Below are positions 24,673 to 36,750 of a stretch of 64,000 bases of DNA, piece after piece. Source of the DNA: Aphanomyces cochlioides. Lineage: Eukaryota > Oomycota > Saprolegniomycetes > Saprolegniales > Verrucalvaceae. The position numbers and the translations under genes are program-made. The number at the start of each line of letters is the position of its first letter. The first letter of the stretch is position 1. The notes below the pieces were generated by a model. The model saw nothing but the letters and a program-made list of their open reading frames with translations, did not search any database and was not told the DNA's origin. Where the stretch lies: assembly GCA_019828595.1 (NCBI GenBank), contig JAHQRK010000017.1, positions 186,001 to 250,000 of the forward strand. The letters run 5' to 3'.

Positions 24673-25107
24673 TCAATTGTCCGAGTCAAAGTCGTCGTCT
24701 TCTTCGTCTGGGACCATGGACGCAGCGAGCATTTGGACGTCGTGGTCTGAGAGTTTGGCTTCCTCGTCGTGGAATGCAATCGGTTCGAGGAGGACGGGTG
24801 TGATCGCCTCGCGGACGGCTGGTCGTGCTGCTGTCGCTGCGGGCTGTTTCGCCTGTCGTTCTTCCATGTTTTTGCGCTTGAGGAGATACTGCTTTTGTCT
24901 GTTGTTGGCTTTTTCTTGGTGGTATGCACACAGCCGATGGAGCGAGCCATCTTTCTTGGTCGTGCGTGGATTTGGACACGATTTGTTGGAGTATAAGCAC
25001 CGGACGTCCGAAGCTGGTTGCATACGAGGCCAAATGTTGTGAAATGGCTCCACGGGCTCCTCTTTGGCCACCCCGTGACGCTCCGCGCGTAGAGCCACCT
25101 GGGTCAT
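24673..25107 (-). CDS. Small conserved oomycete-type Cys/His protein (144 aa)
   Basis: Translation from the ATG at 25107 (MTQVALRAERHG) gives a central motif CLYSNKSCPNPRTTKKDGSL followed by HRLCAYHQEKANNRQ and a basic QKQYLLKRK stretch. The C-x6-C ... H-x2-L-C-x2-H spacing suggests a small zinc-binding unit, and similar C-N-x-R...H-x-L-C-x2-H motifs occur in short oomycete proteins of unknown role. An Ala/Pro linker leads to an acidic C-terminal tail (MVPDEEDDDFDSDN). The open frame continues upstream to 25143, so an earlier start or a 5' exon is possible. Function unknown; nuclear location is only a guess from composition. Confidence 0.6.
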   Translation of the reverse strand: MTQVALRAERHGVAKEEPVEPFHNIWPRMQPASDVRCLYSNKSCPNPRTTKKDGSLHRLCAYHQEKANNRQKQYLLKRKNMEERQAKQPAATAARPAVREAITPVLLEPIAFHDEEAKLSDHDVQMLAASMVPDEEDDDFDSDN

Positions 25108-25237
25108 GCAAGTGTGGGATTTGTATAATATCAACGTTGCCACCTTGGCGGCACGACGCTTATCTTTATGTGTTTACGAACAAACAGACGGCATGTTCAA
25201 GTAATCAGCGCCCTCCTGACGCCGGAATCAACGTCAA

Positions 25238-25258
25238 CCCCCCCCCCCCCCCCCCCCC
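25238..25258. repeat. Poly-C homopolymer tract
   Basis: A run of 21 cytosines between AA and AAACG, upstream of the small Cys/His gene. Length is likely to vary between strains and reads. The 25259-27629 stretch around it has no gene I can support. Confidence 0.9.
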
Positions 25259-27629
25259 AAACGCTGAACTTTGCCCCCGGTACGTGCTTTACCTGTCGCT
25301 CGCCCTCATAGACATCATCGTTTGCTTATTTGAGGCCAACAGACGGGTCAGACGTCGAGTTGGTACTTGTGGGTTGGTAATGAAGTGGTCATGGGTACCT
25401 AGGATTTCAGGATGGTGAGATATTTTGTTGACCCATCAAGGAGTTGATGGACTCGTCGCGGCCACACCGTCGATGTCATCTTGAAATGGACGACACACAC
25501 CAGCACTGGAATATTCATTCGTATGCGGGTATCGTCTCGTGTCCATCAAAGTGTGGCGCGTTGTTGACAACTTGCTCATGATTCGATGGTGAAATACTTT
25601 GTCTTCTCCAGCCACCTGTTTTTGCCCCGCGAGATTCGCCGCAAATGTGCATATGTCTATGGCGGCAGCAAAATTTTCGCTTTGCCCGCTCTTTGCGTCG
25701 GAAAACATGCTGTGTGCATAATGACGTGACTGCGAAATCAGTCCACGGAATACGAGCATGGTGGGTTCCTTCCCACGGTCGGAATTGAATGGTCACAGGT
25801 GGACGGTTGATAACTCATATTGTAACAGACCACAGTGGTTAGATATTTTGTCAACCATGCATTCCAAGCCACCGAAATTTAACGGCCTCTAATCTTCAAA
25901 ACGCACTGAGATCCGCCCCCGATTGACGCCAGATCGGATGGATAATCAAGGGGAGGCGCGCGGGGGCGGCGTCCAACGGGGTATGATAGATGAGTCCCAC
26001 GTGTTGAGTCAAAAGTGCCCCCTCTGCGTTGTCGATTGTTCCCTCGTCTATCACTTCCATCTAACGATCGGCGCGTGGCCGGGCCGCCTCGCTGTTGTAC
26101 TTGTATCGATGAGACTCGTCTTTGCAGCGTAGAGATACACGAGTTCCGTAATCTGCGATGGACTCGCCAAGTCCCACAGGTTGATTTGTTGTTGCCTTTT
26201 GAACTAATCGAGGCACACCCACGATCACACGAATCGTTGAACAATCAGCCGTCCAACTTGTCTTTGGGACATGCTCTGTCGTCTAAACGTAGGGGGAAAT
26301 GGCTGACTAGACAGGACGGACGACTGCGAGCGACTTTTCGATCTCTCTTGGGGACTAATGACAGAGTTGGGACAGACAGATCCAGTCAAAATAGCTCTAG
26401 ATAATATGTGAATCTCGAATTTTGCCCAACGACCAATGCATGCTGCGCCAATGCATACGACAGCACCTTTGCAACATTGTAAGAGATGCGCCGTCATGTT
26501 GAACAAGTTTACGCAAGATTTACTGCAAGGACTCACGGTCGACGAGGTTTACACCGTACAGCCAACTTCCGCTCAAATTAGTTTATTGTCTAAATTATCC
26601 GAAATTTGATTACAGTCGCCAAATAATAACTCGATCAAGCGTGATAAGGCGAAACGCCTGAACAAGAGCAAACGATGAGCACAGAGAGCGCAGTAGGAGC
26701 TATCCTAGTGTGTTGTGGGGGGAATACTATCAGAGGAGCCACGATGATGAGTTCGCCTCCATTGCGAAAAAAGTGGACTGTTGTAAGCAGCGGATCGTAA
26801 CGAGTTGCTCTTGGCCCAAAGCCTCTTGCGATGACTCACATGGGGATCCCCCTCTCAAGGGGGACTCGGAGTGCCCCCCTGCAGTGCAACTTTAGTAAAC
26901 AGCGGTGGTCACGCCCCCCCGACAGATGACCCTCGCCACATACCACATGTTGATGGAAATTCCTACTAGTATCGATCTGAGGTCGTTTCGAAGCCCGAGG
27001 AGCCTTGGATGAGTCCAAAAAAGCCTCAGCGATATAAATACTTCCCATGGCTCATTGTATCTCAAAGTTCTTCTCAACAAATTGTCATCTCGTTTTGCCG
27101 CCAAAGTCCACCGAACGCCCAAAGCCAACACATGACAACGTTGGAGTCCCTTGATTGACGTCACCAACATTTAGGATGACCAGGTTGACCAAACAATTGG
27201 TGTCAGATGGAGGGAAGAACATGAGGAACCATCCAAGTGTTGGATGATTCTATCGGATTGTACCCGAATGTAATGCTGCAAACGTCAGGCCAAAATTCAA
27301 AAGCCTGGTCTGTACGCGAAGCACCCACTTACACACTTGATGTTGGACTGGGAGGGGGGGCACCACGCAGAGTAGATCGTGGGCCCGATAGAATGCATTC
27401 GACAGCAGGCGTTCATTTCTCAAGGCGGAGAAGCCACGGGATCTCACTACAATCGCTGAGACGCTGGTAAAGGTGACCAGCACAATCAACATTCGATGAC
27501 TGGGGTGTAAAGACACTGGAGGGAAATGCGACGACTACAGCTGTACGTCTGTTCTCCTTTTCGATACAACGTTGAAATGTACTCTAGCGTCGAGTCCCTT
27601 TTCTCGCTCTGTCAAGAACCACGCTCCCA

Positions 27630-28142
27630 TCATTCATCAAATATTTCCTCGTCGTCCACCTTGTTTCCAAATTTGAAGGATTCACACTGACGAGGTCCAA
27701 CCAGAACAATAGGAGAAACAATTTTGTGTCGGCGTTGCATACATCCATCTTGTTCAAATTTAGTTGTCAGGTTCTCAGCGACTGGTGGCAACTCAACACG
27801 GTCGTTCCACTGTTTGTTGTCGCGATGGATGCATGGCAACCTCGGTCGCGCCACACTTTTCGGAGTTGGACGTGACTTTGTAGACTGGAATCCACTGGAT
27901 GCCACGACTCTCGTATCAGACCTTGGTGGCTCGTCATACAGGCACCGTAGCTTTCCCTCAAAAAGATCAGTTTGAAAGAGTTCCATCAACTGCTTCAATT
28001 TGACAGAGGAGGCGCGGACTGTAGTTCTATCGCCATCGAAAATGTTGCTCGATTGCGTGCTCGACAGCCGCCACGTATTGTCACTTGAAATACTCTCGAC
28101 AACGAACCGCAGCGGATTTACGTCGACTTGGCACCAATTTGA
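27630..28142 (-). CDS. Possible terminal exon of an unidentified gene
   Basis: An open minus-strand frame starts just after a TAG that could itself be a splice acceptor (CTGTCTAG). It reads NPLRFVVESISSDNTWRL, KLKQLMELFQTDLFEGKLRC, and near the end FKFGNKVDDEEIFDE before the stop. Composition and lack of stops suggest coding sequence, but there is no recognisable domain, no start codon in the exon, and the upstream frame (to 28487) does not look coding. It may be a 3' exon or a decayed gene. The flanks 28143-29090 and 25259-27629 show nothing else. Confidence 0.3.
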   Translation of the reverse strand, partial: SNWCQVDVNPLRFVVESISSDNTWRLSSTQSSNIFDGDRTTVRASSVKLKQLMELFQTDLFEGKLRCLYDEPPRSDTRVVASSGFQSTKSRPTPKSVARPRLPCIHRDNKQWNDRVELPPVAENLTTKFEQDGCMQRRHKIVSPIVLVGPRQCESFKFGNKVDDEEIFDE

Positions 28143-29094
28143 CTAGACAGCGTCTTTGCAGCAGCTGGTACCCAGCCTTGTGGATGCGCTTAAAGGAGTC
28201 CAGAAATGGTGAGGAAAACATGCAGTTGATACAATGGCGGCCAAGGTCGCTGAATTATGTCCTCCGCGATTTAGTGGGTGCGCCAACCTAGCTAGAGAGG
28301 CATTTAAACCAGCGCGAGTCTTCCCAACTTGGAATAGAATGGAGAAGAGCTCGGCGTTGGATTCACCGGAGGGCGAATGACCTTTGGGGGACAACCACAT
28401 TGGACGAATCAGACGATCATAAAGTATACTAACTGTTAGTACAGGATTTCGTATTATCAGCATTCGCAGCTTGTAGTTGAAAGCCATACGTGGTGACTAT
28501 CTTAAGGTAACGTTACCCTCACGCTTCACACCACTCCATCTTTTTCTTGCTTCGAGTGTACATACTTGCTTTGCTCCGAAACTCAAAATTCAAACGTGAT
28601 AGTGGTGTGTGTTTTCCAACTATTTTCATTCGATTGAAAATAAAATTAAGCAGGTAATGCGGCCAACTCGCGCAATGCAAATGCATGGGTGGCTTGCTGA
28701 GAAAGATGCAAGAGTACGTCTACAGTGTACTGTGAAGGATTCGCATCGTATTTCTTGCTCCACGAGCTTCAAAAGTACAGCGGGTACAACCACGACAAGA
28801 GTTGCTGATACACATCTATTTTTTCGAATATCTAGACGTGGTCAACAGTAGTTTAATCTACTCGGTAGTTCAAAAGAGCATGTGCCGTTCTTACGTCAGG
28901 TTGACATCCGTCAGACCGTAAGTTTTGAGTTGGACGATCTAAAGTTAGAATAAGCGTCCAGGCACCTTGCAAATGAACTGATTTTGTATTACGATAACCC
29001 TGTGTCGAATTTTAAAGTTTGGCTGTGCAGATTGACAGTGCGAGATAATTTATTGTTGCAACAATTGGCCAATAATAATCTAATATACTACGTA

Positions 29095-29450
29095 GTACTA
29101 GTAGTATCTTTTATCCAATTATTGTCATTTTCATCCAAATTTGTGGTTTTGACCAAAAAGCGAATTCGTTTTCAAATCGATTTCATAATACTGAAGTGGT
29201 GTGTGTCAGTGTGTGTTTTGCGTGAGTTAGGTAGCTGATCGATTTTGATTGGCTGACTAATTTAATTTTTTTAATTCTAGCCAATCAGAGAAGCCCGTTC
29301 GATTCGGAATCGATTCGAAACCTCGGTCGATTCAAAGCGTTCCTCACAATTTTGTATCAAAAGCACAATAACAGTAATAAATTTTATTCATCGATATTTT
29401 CACTAAAATTTGTATTTTTGACTAAAAATTGAAATATTCTCAAATAAAAA
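29095..29450. repeat. Dispersed AT-rich repeat / MITE-like copy (29 kb)
   Basis: Contains TTTGTGGTTTTGACCAAAAA, GAAGTGGTGTGTGTCAGTG, GCGTGAGTTAGGT and GATTTTGATTGGCTG, then CCAATCAGAGAAGCCCGTTC. The same blocks occur in reverse orientation at about 55165-55325. Internal CCAATCA/TGATTGG pairs give it local dyad symmetry. Exact ends are not resolved. Confidence 0.55.
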
Positions 29451-29645
29451 AAAATATATGTGGTTTACGCAAATTTTGAGCGAAAAATCCAAAGCGCAAA
29501 GCAAATATTTCTTGCGCAAAACGAGTCCAAAGATATGGATATATATTAGAGTTTGTATGCAATATCACCTGCATTCAAGATATAGGCGTTTTGCGCAAAT
29601 TCAACGCAAAGCTGTATCCGGACTGATTTTGTCGTTTCCCTGATT

Positions 29646-31882
29646 ATGGGACCATTGAAGCGTAAAGCCAAAGACGTGCAAGAAGACAGTGAGCGAGGAG
29701 ATTCGGTTCTCTTGCAGAGAATTCATTCTTCGTCTAGGGCTCAGTATGAAGCCATTAAACGTAGGCTTGCTTCCTGGATCGGAACAAACTATCCCAGATG
29801 CGTGAAATCTGGCAACATTCTTTTACCACTACCTGTCAATGCATGCAAGGAGTTTTTGGCTTACTCACGTGTAAAACGTGACCCAAATGGCTCCGTACTC
29901 CTGCCCGAGCAGCCCAACTCATTCTCGACCATTAATGGGATCAAAAGCGCAATCAAATACATTTACAAAGAAGCAAAATGCAAAATGGATGAGGATTTAG
30001 TCGACATGATGAAAGGTAGATGTCAAAGTTGAGTTATCATATTGATTAATGTAGATTTCGCCAGTGAATATAAGCGACAAGTCGCAAAATTCAAAGAGGA
30101 CGGCAAAATGTCCATGCGCTAGGGAAAGGTGGCTCTGTCAAAAGAAGGTGCGATTTTGACTTCGATTTGGTGGACATACAGTTTATATTTGGTAGGCTAT
30201 CGATTTCTGGCCCGCAAAGCATGCTTCGGTGTTTCCAGAAACAATCTTTCAACTATAGCGCACACTTTTCTCCTTTGTCGTGGAATCTGATGGCAAGAGC
30301 AGAGTCTTCTGCTTCTATTCGTTTTGAGCACATTTCGTGGAGCGGTTGGCATTCGCCATGCCATTTTCTCACTAGAGTTATAGATGATGCCATGGTTATT
30401 AAATTTTAGCGCAGCAAAAACGATCAAGAGGGAGACGATTGTGTGCCAAAGCATGTCTATGCAAATCCTAGTGAGCCAGAAATATGCTCTATTCTGAGGT
30501 AAATGATTCTTTAAGTTAACGTCATAAATGCTATTTAGCTTAGCGATTCTTGTTTTCACTCGTGGTCACCAAGCCGGGCTGTCGTCGACACTTGTCTTTG
30601 GACCAAGTCCACAAGACAGGTTCTCACAGTGGTTGCTCTCAACATGTTCAGCATTTGGGGAAGACATTGTCGCGATGGGCATGCGAATAAGCGATCTGGG
30701 GACATATTCGTGTCGCAAAGGGGCGGCAAGTGACTTGTCGACAAACCCGGGTGGCCCCCAAGCAGTTACTGTATGGCTCAGAGCTGGTTGGAGTCTTGGA
30801 CCTGTGCAGGGAAGGTATATTTTTGCAGGCTCTGGTGGAGATCGATTTGTAGGGCGAGCAGCAGCAGGTCTGTATTCGTTAACTTCATGAATTGGAATTA
30901 AATTTCTATGTGTGCAGGTTTAGATATCAACGACTTCTCTTTCTCGGTCCTTCCACCCCATTTCACAGGCTCTGTCCTCAGCAGTCACGAATGGCAGCAA
31001 ATTCTGCCCGGCTACAGTAGTTTCTACCCTGCTTCCTTTCGTCCCGTACTTCCATTTTTGCTAGCTTCTCTAGCGTATCATTCCAAGTGGCTCACGAAGA
31101 ATCTCGATGAGTCGCATCCCCTGTTTTTGTCCCCTGTATGGACTTCAAGCATACTTATTGCCCTGTGCCCTCAAGTTTGCTCAGAGTTTTTGATTTGTGA
31201 GTCGAGTGGTTTGCGAGCGACAGGAATCCCACCAACCGTTGTCTTCGCTCATAAACTCCACACCGTCGAAGAAAGCTTAAAATGCGTGGCTCGGAAAGTT
31301 GACATCGTCTGTGAACAAATCAAATGCATTCCCGAAAAGATCATGCAAAACCCACCAATTCCAGAGAGTTTTCTTCTGGACGAAATGGACAAAATGCGGC
31401 AATGCATTGTGGGCGAAATTCGAAAGGCTGGATATTTTGCTTCTATGCCCACTATGAGTGTGTCAAATAGGTCGAATGATTCCTCTTATATACCCCCACC
31501 ATCCAGCTCTAAAGGCCGTGAAGGTTGGATTTGGGACAACAAACTCCATCCCGTTCCGGCAAGCTTTCGTTTTCCCAAGTGTAAACTGAGCGATCTCTGG
31601 AATATATGGTGGGGTGGCTTGGCTGATCGAAGTATTGGACCATTGCGACACTTGTCTACTTGGGATTTAAGAGACGCCAATGATAAAGCAAATCTCTCAA
31701 AGGCCAAGAAAGTTATTGGCCATTTCATTCAAACTTCTGGTAAGACGACGAACGAAATTGCTAAAATCATTGAGTCCGAGCGAAACAAACTATTTCTAAC
31801 GTGTTTTACCACAAGTACTGGAAGCAGCATATGGAGTTGCCTCGGGAAATGCATTGGACCAGCGGCGACTGAACGGTCTTAG
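29646..31882 (+). pseudogene. Crypton-like tyrosine recombinase element (decayed)
   Basis: Exon 1 (29646-30015, MGPLKRKAKDVQEDSERGD) is followed by a 39-base intron (30016-30054). The next part has an in-frame TAG (about 30120) after KFKEDGKMSMR, a degenerate stretch with SWNLMARAESSASIRFEHIS, another TAG (about 30407) and then KHVYANPSEPEICSI. The recombinase C-terminal core follows: GTYSCRKGAASDLS, WLRAGWSLGPVQGRYIF (Arg box and nucleophilic-Tyr context) and GDRFVGRAAAGL. After an intron at about 30888-30917 a long C-terminal part (to 31882) includes WIWDNKLHPVPASFRFPKC and a charged helix. This is the tyrosine-recombinase architecture found in many oomycete and algal Crypton-type elements, which would integrate by recombination. 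The stops make it inactive. No terminal repeats were seen. Confidence 0.65.
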
Positions 31883-32500
31883 CTACGTCACTCTATATGG
31901 ATCATTAAAAAGAAAATCTAGATTTGTACCTTTGTTGGAGAGAATCAATCGACCATGAAAGTCTTGCCACCTCCACATATATGTTCGTGGCTAATAAGTC
32001 TACAATGAAGGGAGGAATTTAGATCCTACAGGTAATGCGCTTGTGCACGCGGTTTGCAATGCCATTGTATTTGATACATGTGTCTTGTAGTTTTGTCGTG
32101 ATTGACGCAGCGTTATATGGCTAGTGCTGCTGTTTCGTTGGCTCCCTCCATGTGCACGAGCCTAAGGTTTCATCTTTCTAACGATGTAGCGTCTGGATAA
32201 CTCACTTAGGTGTTTTCACTGGGTAAAGCTCGCTTACCGACTTCGCTTAGGTCATGGGCAACAAGACGTCTAGGCGGACATCAAAGGCCAAGACGGATGC
32301 AGGGCTTGCTGTTCCATTCTTCCGAAGGCCCGGACACCCGATTCATATGGGTTTGTTCATTTGGAAACGAGGAAGAAGCGAGACCGCAAGATGTCCATGC
32401 CAGGAAGTCTGTGTGTGCGAATCTGAAATGGACATGTCAATATCCGCATAAGCATCGCGTTATCCGTTGCGTTGGGTTTTGCGTAAACCCCTCATTATCA
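31883..32500. other. Intergenic downstream of the Crypton-like gene
   Basis: Only short ORFs without recognisable domains. Nothing to annotate. Confidence 0.35.
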
Positions 32501-32504
32501 TTAA

Positions 32505-32640
32505 ATACAATTCAGGTATAGTGAGTTCAAGTGTAACATGAAAGTACATTCAATAAAGTAAAGTTTTGAATGCGTGTGTTTTTGTCAAGAAGGCAAATAC
32601 TCGATTCTGATTGGCTATCGATTTCAAATAGTACTTCGAA
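32505..32640 (+). repeat. Dispersed AT-rich repeat copy (32.5 kb)
   Basis: Contains AGTGAGTTCAAGTGTAACAT, GAAAGTACATTCAATAAAG, GTGTGTTTTTGTCAAGAAGG and AATACTCGATTCTGATTGGC. A near-identical copy lies in reverse orientation at about 50680-50830. Related tails occur near 43.5 kb. Confidence 0.65.
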
Positions 32641-32644
32641 GTAC

Positions 32645-33205
32645 ATTACGGAGTTTTCGCAAACTCGATTATATTATAGATTTGATTATAGAATATCGAT
32701 TTTCGAGAGTGCCTCTGATAATTCATAAATCTATACGTTTGTAGTCAAATTTTGATGAAAAATGATTATAGATCGCCCTCTATTAATCATGAAATATTTC
32801 CTTTGTAGATTTATATACTGTGGCATATAATATTGATGAAGTCGCAAATAATGAATAGAATTTGAGAGAATAATCCGCATGCCCCCTTTGTTCCTGCTTT
32901 CATAAATCGAAACAAGGCCACGCAAATCACGTCGTTCAAGGGTTCAAATTGAAACCGTTCTTGAGGTATCATTAACCATATAGTTCGGGCAGAAATAGCA
33001 TTGTCGAGCGCAAGCATGATATTCAGTTGTGCAAGCAATCACGACTACTCAGAACCTCTGTCATTCATTACACTAGCATATAGTCAAAATCTACAGTTAA
33101 AATGAACTGCGAAAAGAATTTCTGAGTGTTGATTATACTATAGACTTGACTATGGGCTATAATATAATCACATCTATAATCGAAGTTGCGAAAACTCTCT
33201 AATAG
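32645..33205. mobile_element. MITE-like element with GAGTTTTCGCAA terminal repeats
   Basis: The left end (GGAGTTTTCGCAAACTCGAT) and the right end (reverse complement of ATAATCGAAGTTGCGAAAAC then TCTC) form an imperfect inverted repeat of roughly 45 bases, continuing into TATAATATA-type sequence. The interior is AT-rich and non-coding. No clear target duplication was found, so the exact borders are approximate. Confidence 0.55.
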
Positions 33206-34029
33206 AGAGTTTATTCACCCCGGTCACAATTTAGAGTGTATGTAACAACATAGCCAATAGAATTAATTTCATTTTGAGTGACAACACTTCAAAATTCGAC
33301 AACATCCTGAAACGACGTCATGCACCATCGTCCATGGCAAACCATTCACTTCCATATAAGTCATTGTTACATAGTGGTCTAAAGAGGCAAGTCTTCTTTT
33401 TAACGTCGTATCATTATAGATACATGATATTTCTTTGCCTTGACGCATGAATGTGGGGTGGGGCTTCAAAGTTTCCACTTTGACACAAGTTTGGGTTGGA
33501 ATATAGTCTTGTCTTTCGGTAATTATGCAGACGCTTTGAGAAATAAGTTCTCGCACATGAAATTTTAGCATAAAAACCGTCTTGGTAAAGTAACATTATG
33601 CTCATTCAATATCCTTGACATGATAGGGATAAAGAGTTCCAAGAGTCCGCTGCTAGACTGCTTGTATTGCTTTTGATTTGGGGCCTCTCGAGATACCAAA
33701 AGAGGTTGCAACGTTTTACAGCTGCGTTGACTCACTTTGCGACTTGTTCTCCAAAACTTGTCAACCACAAGAAACGTACTTTCCTGATGGAAATCATGGA
33801 CTGCTTTCTTTTAAGCTCTGGCTGCTGGATTGGACTCATTGATAAGGATGGCTTGAAATATTCTTCCACTCTCGAGCAACAAGCATCAAACTACGATTGT
33901 TACTGGGTCGCAGAAAGGTGAGTGCGAGATCTCACAGGCTGTGAGATCGTGAACTGATAACTTGTGAGATCGAAGAGAATTCAGTACGAAAGGACGAACA
34001 ATGGATCGTATTTCACGTTTGGCTTACCA
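33206..34029. other. Intergenic upstream of kinase copy 4
   Basis: No supported gene. An 84-codon open frame at 33667-33921 has no recognisable domain and its status is undecided. Confidence 0.35.
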
Positions 34030-36236
34030 ATGCGCAAGTTCGCAGCAGTGCTGAGTGTGTTGGCGGGCTTTGTATCGGCAGGAACCACGAGCTCAGACAA
34101 TGGCTGCCTGTACTATGATCTACCTCAGCAGTTTGACGCCATCTTAGAATTCAACCGCACTGCAGAACATATGCAAGTTGTCGACCGCAATTGCAACATC
34201 CTTAATACGACCAACTAAGTTATTCACACAGGTCTCTCAATGGGGCAATCGTACACAGTCGAAAGCTTGTCGCTGAACTGCACCCGCGAGATCTTGGATA
34301 TTGTGCCATTTGAGATCGATCTTCATTCCGTTTGTTATGTCTGAGCATCGACGAGGGCCACTTACATTTCATGGAGGTTCCTCCAGTCAAAGTCTTCAAT
34401 TTGCATTGGACTTGGGAAATTGTTGAATTTCCTACGAACAGAGCGTATGGGTTAGCAGCCGTCGTCAAACACTAGCGAATGTACAAGGCAGATACGACAG
34501 TGCGGTTCAAAGATGTAGTGTTTTTCAGAGTCGCGTTTGCAAACATGAGATTGACGCCATTTAAATTTGGAGGCGGCAATTCAAGGATCATATCTTGCAA
34601 TAATCTACAAGATAATTAGATCCACAAACTCGAGGTGAGACAGCTAACAAGGTAGTGAGCTTTGATGGCTACAACGCCGTTGGCAATCTCCAAAGCACCA
34701 TTGACTACGAAGATGGCCCGTACTTTTGTGTAGCAACAAGCTTGTGCTAATGATTTCTACATAGGACCTTTGGCGACCGGCCGGTCTTGTCACTCGCGAA
34801 AGCTGTCTTCCTCGATATTACGACGTATCTGTACGAACAATACAATGGCATGATGGCTTAATGAATCTTTCAGGCAAATTACGAACACGTCAATCAAAGC
34901 TTTCCCGCAACAATGGTCGATGACCTCGGACAATTTCAAAATCCTCAACCGAATTAATGCATCGCTTGCGGATTCGCGCAGTTTATATGATGAAACGAAA
35001 TGTACAAGTGAACAAGGCAGCACCAAGAAGCTGTGGGCAAACTCCACCTCCAACTTTACAGTCTGCGTCCTCAGTAGCGCCAGCGATGGCCCCAGTCCTG
35101 GTCCATTTCCCTCATGACACGTTGAGCTGACAGTCTTGTGTTATAGCTGAAGGAAGAGGCTCTCATACGAGGCTGATAGTCGGTCTATCGGCTGGAGGCG
35201 CCATATTATTTGGCACTCTTGTCGCTGTATTTGCACGACGATGGTATGTCCGACACAAGCGGATTTTGGAGCAAAAATATTTAACCACGGGTACAGCGTC
35301 CATTGAAGGTGAAGGTGGTGTCGACATGGAGGCATTGACCTTAGTGAGGCTCAATGAGTCGGACATTCACTTTGACAGATTGCTCGGCTCTGGAGCCTTT
35401 GCAAATGTATGGCTTGGCACGTACAACAACCAACTCGTGGCAATCAAGAGACTCAGTGCTCAGTCCATCAGCGTGGCTCAACTCCAATCGTTTCTCGATG
35501 AAATCAAACTTATGAGCCAATTTGACTGTCCATACATTGTCACCTTGATTGGAGCAAGCTGGACGCGACCTGTGGATGTGAAATGCGTCATGGAGTATAT
35601 GGACAGCGGCGATTTGAAGGAATACTTGGCCACACACAACCAACAACAATTTCCATGGCGAGACAAGTATTTGCATATTCAAAGCCTCGTGGAAGCGTTG
35701 GTGTATTTACACTCGATGGACATTATCCACCGCGATTTGAAGTCCAGGAACATTGTGATTGATTCGAAGAAAGGAACCAAATTGACTGACTTTGGGATTT
35801 CGAAAGAAGATTTGCAGCAAACGATGACGATTGGCATCGGTACCTATCGATGGATGGCTCCAGAAGTCGTCCAAGATCAGCATTACACGACGGCGGCAGA
35901 TATTTATTCGTTTGGTATATTGTCTTCAATTCTCCAAATTTTTGACGGAAAGTCTCCTTAGGCATTGTGTTGTCTGAATTTGACTCGCATCAAATTCCAT
36001 ATTCGGATTTGACAAAACCTGGAACTCTAGAACCACTGTCAGACTCGGCTATTATGGTCAAAGTGGTCGTCGGATCGATCAAACCAACTTTCACGAACGA
36101 ATGTCCAGCTTGGATCCGCGATATGGCGCTTCAGTGCTTGGCTCTCCATCCAGACGACCGACCGACTGCCTTGCAACTTGCTCACACAATCCAGACAAAA
36201 CTCCGAGAGCTGGCACCACTCTTGTTTTCCATGTAA
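34030..36236 (+). pseudogene. Receptor-like TKL protein kinase, copy 4 (kinase domain intact, ectodomain rearranged)
   Basis: The ATG at 34030 gives the signal peptide MRKFAAVLSVLAGFVSAG, then CLYYDLPQQFDAILEFNRT and VVDRNCNILNTTN, where a stop follows. The segment from about 34225 to 34640 is inverted: its minus strand encodes ILELPPPNLNGVNLMFANAT, a downstream ectodomain block. Plus-strand coding then resumes with FDGYNAVGNLQSTIDYEDG and TFGDRPVLSLAKAVFLD. A later exon (NFKILNRINASLADSRS ... STSNFTVCV) leads to a membrane segment (RLIVGLSAGGAILFGTLVAV) and a complete kinase domain: GSGAFANV, VAIKRLSAQ, IIHRDLKSRN, DFGISKED, RWMAPE, and after a 47-base intron (about 35914-35960) the C-lobe to LLFSM*. 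All catalytic residues are present. It could still be expressed as a shortened protein. Confidence 0.75.
34225..34640 (-). other. Inverted ectodomain segment inside kinase copy 4
   Basis: Read on the minus strand this segment gives LELPPPNLNGVNLMFANATL then KNTTSLNRTVVSALYI, which aligns with LELPPPNIKGIRIVFSNATM in copy 1, where it is sense-oriented and downstream of the VGN... and FMSLANAVF blocks. Here it lies antisense and upstream of them. Confidence 0.65.
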
Positions 36237-36750
36237 ATGAACACAAGACTACAAGAGTGATGAAATATTAAACCCGTTCGCATGACTTAAAGATCGAGCA
36301 TGCCTTTGTACTACGACAGGTGAGTTAAACGTAACAAGAGATCCAAATGCGCTGATGTACATGGTTCCGCATGCTTCCTCGAGATATTTTAGATATTCGA
36401 CATGTTTTCACAGTCGGCAACAACTGGACATAGGATGGGATCAGTTTGAAGGCAATGTCCAAATTCAATTTGATCGTTTGACGATGGCATTCGATCTTGG
36501 CAATTTTGCTTGTGAGAGAGTCGACATCACAGAGTTAAAATATGTGGACCCTTGTTCAAAAGTAGAGGATGAAGACATGATTCAAGGTTGTCTGACACGG
36601 TGGCTCCACCAGACAACTTTGATTGTCGTCCCCGGAATCTTTGAAAAGATTGTATACAAATTTCATCCAGCACGCTCGCGACGGATCGTAGACTACTACT
36701 GGATTTAACTTGGACGACGAATGGACGTCGATTGACACTTTCCAATTGAC

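Noticed and set aside
25238..25258. Poly-C run as a regulatory i-motif
   Set aside because: A single homopolymer without conserved context; more likely replication slippage.
29290..29320. GTTCGATTCGGAATCGATTC as a tRNA T-loop
   Set aside because: No matching acceptor, D-arm or anticodon stem nearby. No tRNA gene was found in the window.
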